From the NCBI GenBank assembly GCA_001557505.1, contig LSAX01000003.1:3286001-3350000 (forward strand): DNA of 64,000 nucleotides, written 5' to 3'. This document shows positions 35,565 through 47,480 of the stretch, piece by piece. Position 1 is the first letter of the stretch, and each line of letters opens with the position of its first letter. Below the pieces are notes generated by a model. It was not told the DNA's origin. It searched no databases and worked only from the letters and a program-made list of their open reading frames with translations. The position numbers and the translations under genes are program-made. The DNA comes from Reticulascus tulasneorum (lineage: Eukaryota > Ascomycota > Sordariomycetes > Glomerellales > Reticulascaceae).

Positions 35565-38464
35565 ATGGCTCCATCTCTGAACGCCCATTCATCCTTCGTC
35601 CGCCCTCGTACCAGCGAGCGAGATGGCAGACCCAGCACCCGCGATCAAGGTGATACCAACTTGATCATCCCCAGCCGGACCTCGTCGCTCCACTCCCGCA
35701 TCACCCAGCCGATCCCGTCCACCTTGAACATCAAGCCTCAGCAGCGCACTCCCAAGACTCTGACCCACGCGTACATGGTTTGCGGTGTTGGTAGGGAACC
35801 GTCGCAATGGGTCAAGGCTCCACCACCAGCCCAAGGCAAGATTGGCCACATGAAGGGAGCTGTTGGCCAGTTCTGGCTCCCTGAGATTCTCGGCAGCAGT
35901 CCACGTCTCGAGCAGGACAACGAGATCGCCAGGTCGCTCCACGCGGCTATGAGGGTTCGTCGAAAATGTACACTCGCGTGTCTTGAGGCAATTGCTAACG
36001 AAACTATAGGCTTGTTTCCCTCATGATGTTGAGATCTGCACTGGCCGCAGCCAGCCTCACTGCGTCCACCACGCGTTTGTTCTGCAGCAGGATTCCTCGC
36101 ATACCCTGTACGGTATTTGCCTGCGTGTATGGTCGCGCGCCGACGAAAAGAGAGCCGAGACCATTCGCGATTTGAGGAAGAGGACCGAGCCCGACTTTTA
36201 TGACAACTCGGATGAGACATATTGGATTCCTTACTGCCTCTCTTTCCTCTCCCGGTATCCCCTCTACAACCTCCTGGGTGACTACTTGAGAGGAATGTGG
36301 ATCCACTGGAACAAGGCCACGAACCTGTTCCATGCCGAAGAAGTTTCCCGCATTCTCAGCTTTCCCGCTCCGAGACTCAATGACCTGGTCCGGATTGACA
36401 TGAAGGACTACGCCCTTTGCTATCAGTTCCCGTCCTCTCCCACGGGTTTCCAGAACTTCGCCATGTGGCCTCTCTTCTGCTGCCTCTCCATCCCCAACAT
36501 TGTCGGTGTCATCGAGGCCGCCATTTCCCCTACCCGTCGAATCATCTTCGTCAGTCACTACCCGGCCATGCTCACCATGGCTGCGGAGACGGTTCGATTC
36601 TGCGTTCGTGTTTATGAATGGAGTGGGCTCTATGTTCCGGTTGTGCATGCTCGCCATGCGAAGGAACTTGTTCAGGAGCCTGGTCCGTACATCCTCGGTA
36701 TCACTGCAGAGTGCAGATCTCTGTTCACCGCACCCACTGATGCGTTGGTTGTTGACTTGGACCGCAACTTTGTTCTTACCTCCAGCCCGCCTACCGCTCT
36801 CAACCCAGGCCAACGAAACAAGTTCGTCACGCGCCTAACACAATCCCTGAACGGGGATGTTACACCCTCCGGCGTTCCTCAGCACCTCCGATCTGCTTAT
36901 GGTGGGGGCAAGCTGGTCCCGGCCGGCCAAATCATCGTTATGCGCGGTGAAGTCGAGTCGATCCAGGATCCAGATTGGTGGGCACAGGACTCGGTGATGA
37001 CAGTTATGGACCACGTTTGCGAGAAGATGGTAGGAATCCTGGACTGATTCTCTAACTTCGGCACATGCTAACCTAGTCTTGCAGGGTCGCAACACTGGCT
37101 TAAAGGCAGTTTTCGGTGGAGCCGTCAAGAAGCCCTTGATGACCAAGGTTTCCATGAGACATCTTAATGAGATTGTCCGAGAGCGAAACCAGTACTCGCG
37201 AGATGCTCTTGAAGCGTGGCAGGACTTTATCAACCTCAAAGGCCGTATGGATACGGAACTCAGCAAGGTCACAAAACGAAACAATTACCTGGTTGAGGAA
37301 TTGGAGAGCTGGAAACAACAGGTTTGTCTAATATTGAACACATGTGTGTGTTGGTTCGACTTGCTAATGCGCCGCCTTTAGTTCCTCAAGTTCCAAGCGT
37401 TTGCTGAACAACTCACCAAGGAGACCCAGGATCTCAAGGTCAAGATCGAGAACCATAAGAGGGAGAATCGTCGCCTGGGAAGTCTCATTGACCAACAGAA
37501 GGATGACAATGCTCGTCTCTCTGTCCGCTTGACGGGCACCGAGAAGCAACGTGATGACGCCTTGGAAGCTCTTGTACTCCAGCAAGAAATTGCAGAGGAG
37601 CTCGAGCGTGAACGCAAGAGGAACAAGAAGGAGCTTTCCGCTCTTCAGCACACCAACGTCACACTTGCCAGACAACGCGATGAGGCACGCCGTGTTGTGC
37701 TCCACCTCCGTAGCCTAATTGGCGGCCAGAGCCACCATATGGAGCATTTGGTCCAATCTCTGATTAAGCCTGAGGAGCTGGCTCATGAGATCGAGGAGGG
37801 CTTCGAGCCTGAGGAGGATGTTGAGGCTGCGGAAACCTCGAGCTCAGATAGCACGCCGCAAATGGAAACCCGCCTCCACAAGAACCCGGCAAGAGGCAAC
37901 AAGAGATTTTCGTCCTCGAGCTTCAATGACGTGGCGGATCGTCACCTGAAGGACAAGACCGACGCCATTGCTCATATCATCAGGAACATCGCTGAGCAAT
38001 GCCAAGCTGCCGTTGAAGGTCTGCAGCTTGCCCAGGATGCCGAGATCGAGGAGGCGCGTATGGGCCAGCATCGTCGCAACAGCAACCTCTCAGCAGCCCA
38101 CAGCGACGATGGGAACGACACCCAATCCAACGCGACCTCTGAGGTTGGCGATGACAGTATGTTGCACCCAGCATCGGGACGTACGTCGAGCATCCCCCCG
38201 ACGCCAGACTTGGTGCCCAACCGAAGCAGCACGGCCCTTTCGTTTGCTTCCACGGCCACGACCCCAGAACGGTCTAGCCAGCAATACATGATCCGGGATG
38301 ATATCCCCACCAAGATCGTCGAGGATGACGAAGATGATCTTGAAGGTCGCAGCGAGTCTGAGACTATTCACCACGAATCAGGTGTTGTCAGCAAACATGT
38401 TGTCGAGAGCCTGATTCACCGACCATCGGGAGCTAGAATTAGTGCCCTTGGCGGTACCCGTTAA
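35565..38464 (+). CDS. DENN (AEX-3) domain protein, probable Rab GEF
   Basis: DENN proteins exchange GDP for GTP on Rab GTPases. Exons 35565-35954, 36010-37029, 37085-37321 and 37382-38464 join in frame to 909 aa. Order: disordered N-terminus with Ser/Arg-rich sequence; uDENN (ACFPHDVEICTG, HHAFVLQQDSSHTLYGICLRVW); central cDENN (YWIPYCLSFLSRYPLYNLL, then the core FQNFAMWPLFCCLSIPNIV, EAAISPTRRIIFVSHYPAML and PGPYILGI); a dDENN-like segment (ALVVDLDRNFV onward, with FVTRLTQSLNGDV); then a long coiled coil (about 500-700), and an acidic, Ser/Thr-rich C-terminus. The start at 35565 is preferred; an in-frame ATG at 35454 would add 37 residues. The Rab partner cannot be inferred. Confidence 0.88.
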
Positions 38465-39292
38465 AAGAAGAGGAGTTCCAAAATCTGATGAGGAGATGCG
38501 AGATGGGACCTGAAGAGTGGCCGGGCCGTGAGATTCATCTCTTTCTCGCCGTCCCGAGGGTACGTCCCTCCATATTCGACACTGTGCATACTATATCTCG
38601 TTTTACTTTATACCTTTTTGATTGGAGGCTGTTGGACTAAAAATCCGTTTGTATCTGGCGTTCATAGCTGATGCTATTTTTCTTTGTCTTCCGAGAGACA
38701 TGAATCTTGGACTGGGATAATCAGAGGCTCTACTTTGCAAAAGGGCCGTATATTCAATTATATTATATCTGTAAGGATTAGGGGTAGTTGCTGCGGTAGT
38801 TCAGTTCACGTCCCTCCTTGCCCTGCATTAAAGCCATCAAGAGAATTGGATACGATTTATCTGAACTGTTTCCTCACGATATGACTGTGTCCTAAATTGA
38901 GTTGTTGCCCAGTCCTATGAGCCAGCAGCCGTCCAGCGGGCTCTCCATATGAACACGCCTGATCTAGACGCAAAACTTGGTGGGCCTGTGAATATGGGGA
39001 GTGGCAGCGATCGTCAAGTGGGTATGGTTCAGTTGGTACATCGGCATGGCATCCCTGTGCCGTCGCCCCCAAAATACTGTCATGATAACGGAGCACTGAC
39101 GGAACCGATAAGAGAAAATAAAAAAGTTGCAAACCTCCTAACACCCTTAAAGCTCTCGTGTCGTAACTTTTCACATTCAGAAGACCGACATCTCTCTATT
39201 TAGCACCGCAATCTGCCATTGCGCCGCATATAGCAGAAAGGCTTCAACGCCACATCCTGGATACATCTGTCCCGACTCCGCGGCCGCCCCCA
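38465..39292. other. Intergenic region between DENN and BCD1 genes
   Basis: 3' UTR of the DENN gene and promoter of BCD1. No gene seen. Confidence 0.5.
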
Positions 39293-40669
39293 ATGGCCGA
39301 CCCCCTCCTCACCACCCTCTGCGCCATCTGCCACATCTCGGCGCCGAAATACAAGTGCCCGCGCTGCAACCTCCGCACCTGCTCCCTCGCGTGCACGCGC
39401 AAGCACAAATCCTGGTCCTCGTGCAGCGGCATCCGCGACGTGACGGCCTACCTGCCGCCGTCGAAGCTGCGCACGCCCGCCGGCGTCGACCACGACTACA
39501 ACTTCATCTCGGCGATCGAGCGGTCGCGGCAGCGGTCCGAGAAGGCCATCGTCGAGGAGAGGGCGCTGGTGAGGGAGGAGGAGCTGCGGCCCATCACGCT
39601 CAAGACGGTGCAGTGGCGCCGGAGGCGGGATGGGTCCAAGAAGAAGGTGCTCGTCACCGAGGTGCTGAGGGGGGAGGCGCGGGAGATGGACAAGGGGGTG
39701 CGGAAGCGGTTGGGGCGGTTCGATATCCGCGTCAGGAGGGCGCCGGTGGGGATGGTGAGGGAGCGGGAGAACGGGACGAGCTTGAGCAGGAGCTCGGGGA
39801 AGATCAACTGGCAGGTCGAATGGCTGGTCTTTCAAGCTGCCACACCAGATACCCAAGAAGCACACACAACACGCATCCTGTCCAAAGTGATAGACGACAC
39901 CCCCCTCTACAAAGCCTTCGCCTCGGGCCAGAAAGCGCATCTTGAGGCGTCGTTGAGGAAGGAGGAGCACCATGACGAGGCGGAGGCGGATGCGGAGGCA
40001 GAGGGAGAGGCAGAGGCAGTCCCACAGCACACAGGCCGGCACCGGAAACATCGCAGACCAAACAGCAAAGACAGCCCGGCAAACGCGACTGCACAAGATG
40101 CGCAGACCGGTGCGTGGCACACGGGTCGATATTCGCTACAGGACTACATCAGCACAGCCTGGCCCCAATTTACCGGTTACGCACCCTTCACCGGCGTCAG
40201 CGAAGAGGACGAAATCCGGAAAAAGAAGCACAGCTTCTTCCTCACCAACCCAGACTCCCACTCGGACAAGACCGCGCTTTACATTTTGGACGCCGAAGAC
40301 ACCCTCACCAGTGCCCTAAGCCACAGGACCGTCCTCGAGTTCCCCACCATCTACGTCCTCGAAAGCTCCTCGACACTCCCCGCAGGGTTTGTCCTCGAGC
40401 CAAAACCCCAACGTCAATCTCAAAAGAGAAAACGAAACGCGTCGTCGCAGAACAAGGCCCGCAAGGCGGCAAAGCATTCACGCCAAGACTTGGAAGATGG
40501 TCAGATTCCTATTGATCTGGATGACCAGGCAAAAGACGAGGACAGTGAAGGACTTGACGAAGAGTTCGAGCGAGCCGAAATTGTTGCGGAAGAGAGCATG
40601 GGCGAAGAAGACGGCGCTGCTGATACGACCAGCAGCTCAGGCTCTGATTCGGAATCGGATTCCGTTTAG
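39293..40669 (+). CDS. bcd1: Box C/D snoRNP assembly factor Bcd1 (HIT zinc finger)
   Basis: Bcd1 (ZNHIT6 in humans) is required for assembly and stability of box C/D snoRNPs in the nucleus. The single-exon frame encodes 458 aa. The N-terminal zf-HIT finger has the ligands Cys10, Cys13, Cys22, Cys25, Cys30, Cys34, His38 and Cys44 (LCAICHISAPKYKCPRCNLR). Downstream, GVDHDYNFISAIER and an alpha/beta region (INWQVEWLVFQ, DDTPLYKAF) match the Bcd1 layout. The C-terminus adds GRYSLQDYISTAWPQ and SFFLTNPDSH, then basic (KRKRNASSQNKARK) and acidic Ser-rich stretches. The first half is unusually GC-rich with strong G/C third-position use, which fades towards the 3' end. The first ATG after an upstream stop is used. 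Confidence 0.9.
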   Translation: MADPLLTTLCAICHISAPKYKCPRCNLRTCSLACTRKHKSWSSCSGIRDVTAYLPPSKLRTPAGVDHDYNFISAIERSRQRSEKAIVEERALVREEELRPITLKTVQWRRRRDGSKKKVLVTEVLRGEAREMDKGVRKRLGRFDIRVRRAPVGMVRERENGTSLSRSSGKINWQVEWLVFQAATPDTQEAHTTRILSKVIDDTPLYKAFASGQKAHLEASLRKEEHHDEAEADAEAEGEAEAVPQHTGRHRKHRRPNSKDSPANATAQDAQTGAWHTGRYSLQDYISTAWPQFTGYAPFTGVSEEDEIRKKKHSFFLTNPDSHSDKTALYILDAEDTLTSALSHRTVLEFPTIYVLESSSTLPAGFVLEPKPQRQSQKRKRNASSQNKARKAAKHSRQDLEDGQIPIDLDDQAKDEDSEGLDEEFERAEIVAEESMGEEDGAADTTSSSGSDSESDSV

Positions 40670-41455
40670 GTTCGGTTCCAAACCTCAGGCAATGCGAACC
40701 ACAAACTGTGGCGGAAACATAAAACGGAGTCCAGCCCAGAGTAGAATGTATCATCAAGTGATTCTCTACGAAGCTTGGACCATTTTGCTTGCTCGTTTAC
40801 CAAACTCTCGTGTTTTCAGGGTTGGTCAGCGAAGTAGCTATTGATGTAATATAGTTCTATAGACCTATCCTCGCCAGAGTGCTTGAGAGCTTTACAAGGC
40901 AATGTGAATTCGGAATGATGCGTCACCCTCATCTCAAAAACTATGTCTTCACAAGGAACTGGAGCTGAAAGAAGAACATATAAAGTCAGGCCGTAAAAGG
41001 CGTCTTGGTGTCTTCTACATGAGTACATACATTAATCTTGTCCCAAGAGTGGTTTGTGAACAAGGATAGGACTCCCCATATCCCTCTACCATTAAGGACC
41101 ACACTAAGTAACATTCATCAAGCCCCCCCAATTCCAGAATCATGCATTCATTTTGATTGCCATTAGAAAGAGCGAGAAATAAGGAGTCATTTTGCCTCAT
41201 TGACCCCTTGCAGAGGAAGAAAAGAAAAGCCTGCGCTGTCCATTGCCAATTCACCTCAACTTCAATTCCGTTTGCCACTAAGATCTTGCCGGTGTCAAGA
41301 GCCACTATCTGCCATATAGGGTCCAAGACTGGGTAGAAGAAAGAGAAGGAAGTGATGTGCCGAAATAAAGAGGATAGCGGCACAGGTGGGTATTTTACGT
41401 CAAAATGTGCAATGTGAAGGTCGAAAATATCGCACGAAAGGGAGTGCAAGCTTCT
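40670..41455. other. Convergent spacer between BCD1 and the CFEM gene
   Basis: 3' UTR territory of two convergent genes; no coding potential seen. The frame 41015-41449 (-) is A/T-leaning and lacks motifs. Confidence 0.5.
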
Positions 41456-42635
41456 CTAAAGAAGCAGTGCAACAAGACCGGCGGCGGCAAGGATGCCAAC
41501 TGGGGCGGCAGTCTGCTTGGGAGCAGCCTTTGGGATCAGGTTAGCCTCTAGTGAACGCAATATTAAACATTGAAGAGAACTTACAAATCCAGACGAAGTG
41601 CTAGTGGTCTGGGAACTAGAGGCACTGGCTCGCGAGGACGCCTCGCTAGCCTGGCTAGAGAGTGCAGATGAAGCAGCGGGACCAGTCAAGGTAGAGAAGA
41701 TTGTGGAAGAGCCAATTGTTGAGGTGATTGTCGAACCATCTGAAGTGATGGTGGTGACAACTGGCGCGGTAGAGATGGCAGTCTCTGGATTGTCAGTTGC
41801 ACCTGGGACACCAGCAACGCCAGAGATGGTAGTGGTGCCAGTGGAGGTAATGGTGGAACCATCGGTGGTGATGACCGTAGTGAAGGTCGACGTGGTAATG
41901 GCAGTAGCATCGCCAGACGGAGTGCCGCCACCAGCGCCGCCGCCGAAGATGGTGGTCGAGCCGACAATTGTGGTGAAGGTGCTATCGCCACTGACAATGG
42001 TGGAGAACAGCGGGGACGTGGTAATGGCAGAGCTCTGTTGTTCATTGGTTAGACCCAGGCAGCAAGTATTGCGAATGTATGATAACTCACTGTTGCTCCT
42101 CCAGCGCCGCCCTCGGTGTTCGTTTGGGTGACGGTTGCAGTTGCACCTGCCGCGGTACTCTATAGTGATGAGTCGTTAGTTCCATCTAACAACTAAGGAT
42201 AGCGTCAATCAAGGCCTTGACTTACAGTAGCAACGGTGACAATAACTGAGGCTTCTAGAGGGTAGTCAGTATACGTTCTACACAAAAGTGGTTAAACAAG
42301 ACTTACGGGATCGGCAGAACTCTGTGCCCCACGCAATAACCTGGTTGGCCTGCTCCTCGGAGCATACTGCGCGAGAGCAGTCGCGGACGCCGTAGGAGAA
42401 GTTGACGTTGCTGCAAAGGCAAACGAAGTCGTCGGCAGCGCAGCCCAATTCCCCGGCCTTAGCGAGCATGGAAGTCCCACAGATTCGCTAACTCAGGAGT
42501 CAGCCAATTTGTTGAAATGCAGGAAAATTGTTGGAGGTCACTTACACCACATTCAGGCAGGGTGTCTGCGCCAAACTGAGCAGCAGCAGTTGCCACAAGG
42601 GCACTGAGGCCAAGAAGAGTCATGGAAAGCTTCAT
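41456..42635 (-). CDS. CFEM-domain GPI-anchored surface protein
   Basis: CFEM proteins are fungal cell-surface or secreted proteins, some of which bind heme or act as effectors or adhesins. Exons (minus) 42635-42546, 42487-42307, 42254-42226, 42159-42091, 42034-41585 and 41527-41456 join in frame to 296 aa. Signal peptide about residues 1-19 (LGLSALVATAAAQ). The CFEM domain has eight cysteines: Cys29, then CGTSML, GCAADDFVCLCSN and VRDCSRAVCSEEQ, ending at EFCRS. A long Ser/Thr/Gly-rich stalk carries repeats of the type SDGSTITST and STTIF, expected to be O-glycosylated. The end (APVGILAAAGLVALLL) with a preceding small-residue region fits a GPI-anchor signal. All five introns have good GT..AG ends. 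The last exon carries only the GPI signal. Confidence 0.9.
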
Positions 42636-45600
42636 ATTCTCGGCTTGAAGGATGCTGTACGCGAATAGAGTGAGCTTCCAGTGAAATATGAGATGAGCGG
42701 CGATGGTGGTGGACCTAAGAGAAGAGACCTGTTAGAACATGCTTCAAAGGTTCTGGCAATTACATGGAGCCCTGTTGGCAAAAGACATCACAGAAAAGAG
42801 GAAATGGCTCCGCGTGACGGCAGCCACCGCTGGTGGAGGAGATGTGGTAGAATACCTGTCTCGTTGGGAAGTTGCCAGAAACGAACGCGTGAACTGTGAA
42901 ATGATGCGGTTACGCGACTCTGATGGGAGATGACTTGTCCGATCTGATGTGAATCAAGAGAATGTGCGGTGTTGTGAAGGGGAAAAGGTGGACGGTAGGA
43001 TGAAGTTAAGAGACGAAAGAAGAGGAGAGGGAACTTGTGTAATCGACCTGTGCGGGAAATGAAGGTGCAACGTGAGGTGAGAGAAGGGGCGTTTGACGAG
43101 TGCCGGTGCCACAGAGGAAAGAGCGGTCTTCGGCGCAGACAGCACCACAACAATGCTAATTTCCAATGTGTTTGATGGTGTGTTCAGGGGCAGGAGGCAC
43201 AGAGAATGGAAGTTACGGGAGGATGCCGTGAGAACTAGGTAGGGTGGGTTGGTGGGAGAGGAAGATGATGTGAAGCCGAGCGGCAGGAGAGCCAGAGTTG
43301 GGTGTAAGAGCATGTGTTTGTTGACTTACCTACAGTGACTTGAAGAGGGAGAGATCTTGGTAAGGGCCGTTGATGAGACGAAGAAGATAGCCTTGGTGTT
43401 TGGAGGAGGAATCACACGGGTTGACGATGTCTGCGTGGTGTTGAGGCGGAAGAAGTGGTGGAAATTAGAAAAGCGCAGAAGAGGGCTTCGTGAGGTGGAA
43501 GGAAAGGAGGAGATGCAGGAGCTTTAAAGCATGAGCCCCGGGCAGGCACGAAGACTAAGTAGGAGGTGCAGTTCCACGCTGAACGGGCAGCAGCGACGGA
43601 GGAAGGTACTAGGTGAAGCTGCAAGCGGGAACCAATGATGGCAAGGGCATAGGCAAGGAAAGGAAAGAACCCGCATCAATAGCAGACAATAGCAGCTGTC
43701 ATTACCCTGCAGACGTGGCTGGACTTTTTTGACCCCAAGATCCCCAAGTCGCCCAGATTGGGTGATTCTCGGACCGCCGCCCTGGAATCACTCACTCTCC
43801 ATCGCCCTGCCCCTTGGGGAACTCTCCCCAACTGACACGCACATGCCCTGTTTCTTTCTTCTTTCTCCTTTTTGTGTTTTTGTCTTCATCTCTCCTAATT
43901 TCGTCAAGATGGCTTGACTCATTGTGAAGATTGGTGCGCTAGATCACGATCCAAAAACCTTGATCTAGATCTCCGAATAAGATGCGGTTCCGGATTGGGT
44001 CATGCTAGGATAGGGTCTAATGTAACTGTAGTAACCGAGCACCTTAAATCTAAAAAGCTGCAGGTTGGGCAGAGCGGGCTACTAACTAAGAGCCGCCATG
44101 TGGTCGGACCAGTGGTGGTGGGTGGTGCTCCGGCGGCGGTGTTGCATGTACATTACCTACCTACAGAAGTACGATCTCGCCGAAAATGAGGCAGCGACTC
44201 AATCGCGGCTTTGGAGAGAGCCTACTCGAACGTCGAGGGTTTGGTCAAAGGTACGGTGAAGCTTCTTGTCCAAGTTTGACCCAGCCTTGTTTCTCTTTCC
44301 CCCTCTTTCCAACCTACGTACCTATAGGCGACATCATTATCATCATGGACTCGTCAGATCATTGCAACATCGTTCCTGCTTCGGCACAACTCTGCCAGCA
44401 AAAGCTGCCACTGGCGCCACGACTGGACACTGTAGGTAGTCGCCCCGTTGGCCATGACGGCATCCAAGCCCCAAGTCATGACGATAGTTGAACAGTCCCT
44501 GGCGGCAGGAACCAGGGTAAGTTCAGGCACATGGCCGCAAACGCAAACGCAGAGCAGGGAGGGCGACTCACGCTTGCGGGAATTACTTGGGGTGGCCACT
44601 AAAGGTGCTTGTCTCATCTACAATGGCACTGTAATGAAGAAACTCCGGGCCCTTGCCATGGATGGTTAGGCCGCCCTGCTGGCTCGTGGCTGCTCGTTGC
44701 CCAGCGGGACGAGTGGTTGGAAGTTTAATGCGACAGAAAACCAAGGAAGCTGGTTTTTTTTTCTGGGCGATGATGAGGTCAATCGATGTCGGAACCTGGT
44801 GCCTTGGCGCCTCCCGATTGGCCAATTGCCCTGGCGCTGCCCGCTGTGGCTTTGTGGCTCGTCGATTAGCGTCCATGCACATGCATAAGGTGTGGGCCGC
44901 CAAAACATGGTTATTGGCACAACGCTCGATCGGATTCATCTACCACGGCCTGGGCCAGCTGAAAAGAGAGTCCTCGATAAGGAAAAGAAGGAGTCTGGAT
45001 CTGGGTCCGGCCGAACGTGAAGGGAGCCCCATGGGAAATGGGAAGGGCACAACACACCACCACCGCGCGGTCCCTGCGGCGCGCGCCCCCCTTCCCTTTC
45101 CCCCGTTAATTACTACATCTAATATCTCGTCTCCTTTGGTTTGGTTTGGTTTGGTTTGACACGGTTGTAATTATGGTGGTGGTCGGCGCCAGTGTCAAAT
45201 TAGCCCAAGGGGTAACGCTCCATGACAACCAACTAACCTACCAAAAATCTTACAGCTGGTGCCCCCAGTGTGTCCTAGTGCACAAAGCGACGCCAGGTTG
45301 GACTCGTGCTTTGATTGTTTGCGAAATTCATTGCTACACTAGCTTGTCACCTGCGCGAGGCCACAGGAGCGTGAGGAGGTTGAGGAGATGCCAGGAACCG
45401 TGGTGATTCTTGATGTCATCCAATGACCTGGAGAGGCTCTCCCCGCCCCGGCACTTGTCACACCCACCCCTGGACAAATTGATGGTTTCCCCAAATCAAG
45501 CATCTCCTCACTCGGCCGCCGCAGCGCGGGAACACACGTCGTCTCCAAGCTGTCCCCGCAGTTATTCCCTTTAATTTCATCTCATCAAGGCATTGAGCCA

Positions 45601-47480
45601 GCGATTCTGCGAAATCAGAAAAGGCGGCTATCCCTTTTCTCTGATACCCTGCTGGACACATGATTGTAATTGCATCCCTACCGGCGATACTGTGAGACGC
45701 CGCTACATAGTACATTCATACGAACATGACCTAATTGCCTCTATTGCACGCTAAGGTGCGTTCGTACGTGCTCGTTCTGCAATGGGCATCGCATGTTGAT
45801 GTTGACCGCCATTATGACTTGGCGATCGGTGCCCGGTGTCGACGGCTTGCAGCTTCACCTAAGACATCCATCACTCACTTGCCCGCCACGTAGGTAGAGA
45901 TTTTCAATGGCCGAACCGCACCGGGCCCGCGCTATTGACAGCATGGTCTCTCACTGGCCCCGCCAAAACAAAGTCAAGCTTCTCATGGTAACGAAACTCC
46001 TACTTTGACCGCCAAATAGCTTCCAGGGAAAAATTCATGGCGGGTCCTTTTTTTCTTCCTTGCTCAGATGGGGAAACCTGCCATCTCTTTTGGGACAGAC
46101 CCATTTGCAACCGGACTCCGGACTCACTTGTGGATAAGTTTTATGTGAGTGAGTACCTAGTAGAGCTGGAGCTGGAGCTGCGCTGTAACTTAAGATCTCC
46201 GCAACCCCCGCCACCTCATCCACCGAGATCCCGAATCTGGCACCCTTGTCCACCTAAACCCCCCTTGCGCTGATCAATGCGTCCCATCCGGACTGAGCGC
46301 ATTTCCAGACGACGATCCCCCGCGACATCCCAACAGCAGTCGATAAGCCCCGAGCCTGCAGGGCAAACAACCGCGCGCCCGTGTCATGTACTTCGTACTA
46401 CGTAGGGAAAATGGTGTCACTCTCGGCCTGTAGTGCAATGTCCAAACGTATTGCACTTATTAGCTATGAAACAAGCAAACAAAGGAATCTGCTGAAGGAA
46501 TGGACTGGATGAAGAAAAGCGGTGGCTGGCAACTGGGATGGTACGCCATGGGATGAACTGTTTGCTTGCTTATTTGCTCGTTCCCTCGTGCGAGGGGCTT
46601 GCAGAGTTTCGACGGAAGCCAACTCAGCCGTGAGAACGAGGCGGAAACCTGCAGGATAGGCGGGTATAGGAGCCGGAGCTCTGGACAAGTTCGCCCACCA
46701 CTCCAAATGCACAATGACGGGCTCTTGTGCTAATGCAGGTATACTGCGTTCATAGTATTTCAATCTAGTAAGGTACCCCTCCCCTCGAACACGTAGGTTG
46801 AAATGGTGCGCGTCAACCTGATCGCCACCCACACAGCAGACGAAATCATGTTTTTGATCCCAAACATGTGATTTTGCGGTTCCTTCAGCTATTGTTGTTG
46901 GCCGCTTGCAGATGTACACGCACCGAGTCAGCTCAGGCGACGAAGATATGGGCTAGTCGTTGAGCTAGACGCGCAATCCTCAGGTGCCATTGACAATGAT
47001 TGATGGAGGCCTCAGTGACCGATGGAACCAGCACCTGTTCGCCGCGACAGAAAGACTGGAGTCACATGATCACGCCCATACGTGCTCAAGGCTTCATCGG
47101 CGAGGCGGCTAGCTTTCGCAGACTCCTTGGACCTCAGCAAGGCTCGGCCGCGAACACCCATGGTTTATTGCAATCTTTATGGTGCAAATATTCATTAACG
47201 CCGTTGCATTGCACAGCCTATCCAGTAAGGAATAACAACATGAGTTTCGTCTTGAGACAAAGTGTAGGCTCGGTGCCGAGCCTCTAAAACGCAACTGCCC
47301 ATAATAACGAGCGAGACAAGAAACTGCCATCCGAGGGTCGAACAAATACATATAGCGCAGTGGACCATTGTGCCACGTAGCATCCAGTAATCCATTATTG
47401 CTTACTTGACCCTTCATAAAATGCCAAAATTACCATGCCATCAAAGTATCATCAGCCATCAAATCACTTGCGCTGCATCC
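42636..47480. other. 4.8-kb gene-poor region
   Basis: No frame could be assigned. The first kilobase is purine-rich on + and is probably the CFEM promoter or leader. Candidate frames at 42954-43313 (-), 44653-45159 (+) and 46464-46919 (-) have skewed composition and no recognisable motif. A (TTTGG)n repeat lies at 45135-45158. The last part holds the RNR1 3' UTR. Confidence 0.5.
45135..45158. repeat. (TTTGG)n pentamer repeat
   Basis: About five tandem TTTGG units ending in TTTGAC, read directly. Confidence 0.9.

Noticed and set aside
39019..39110. tRNA-like stretch (ggtatggttcagttggt)
   Set aside because: It has an A-box-like piece but no cloverleaf or matching B box.
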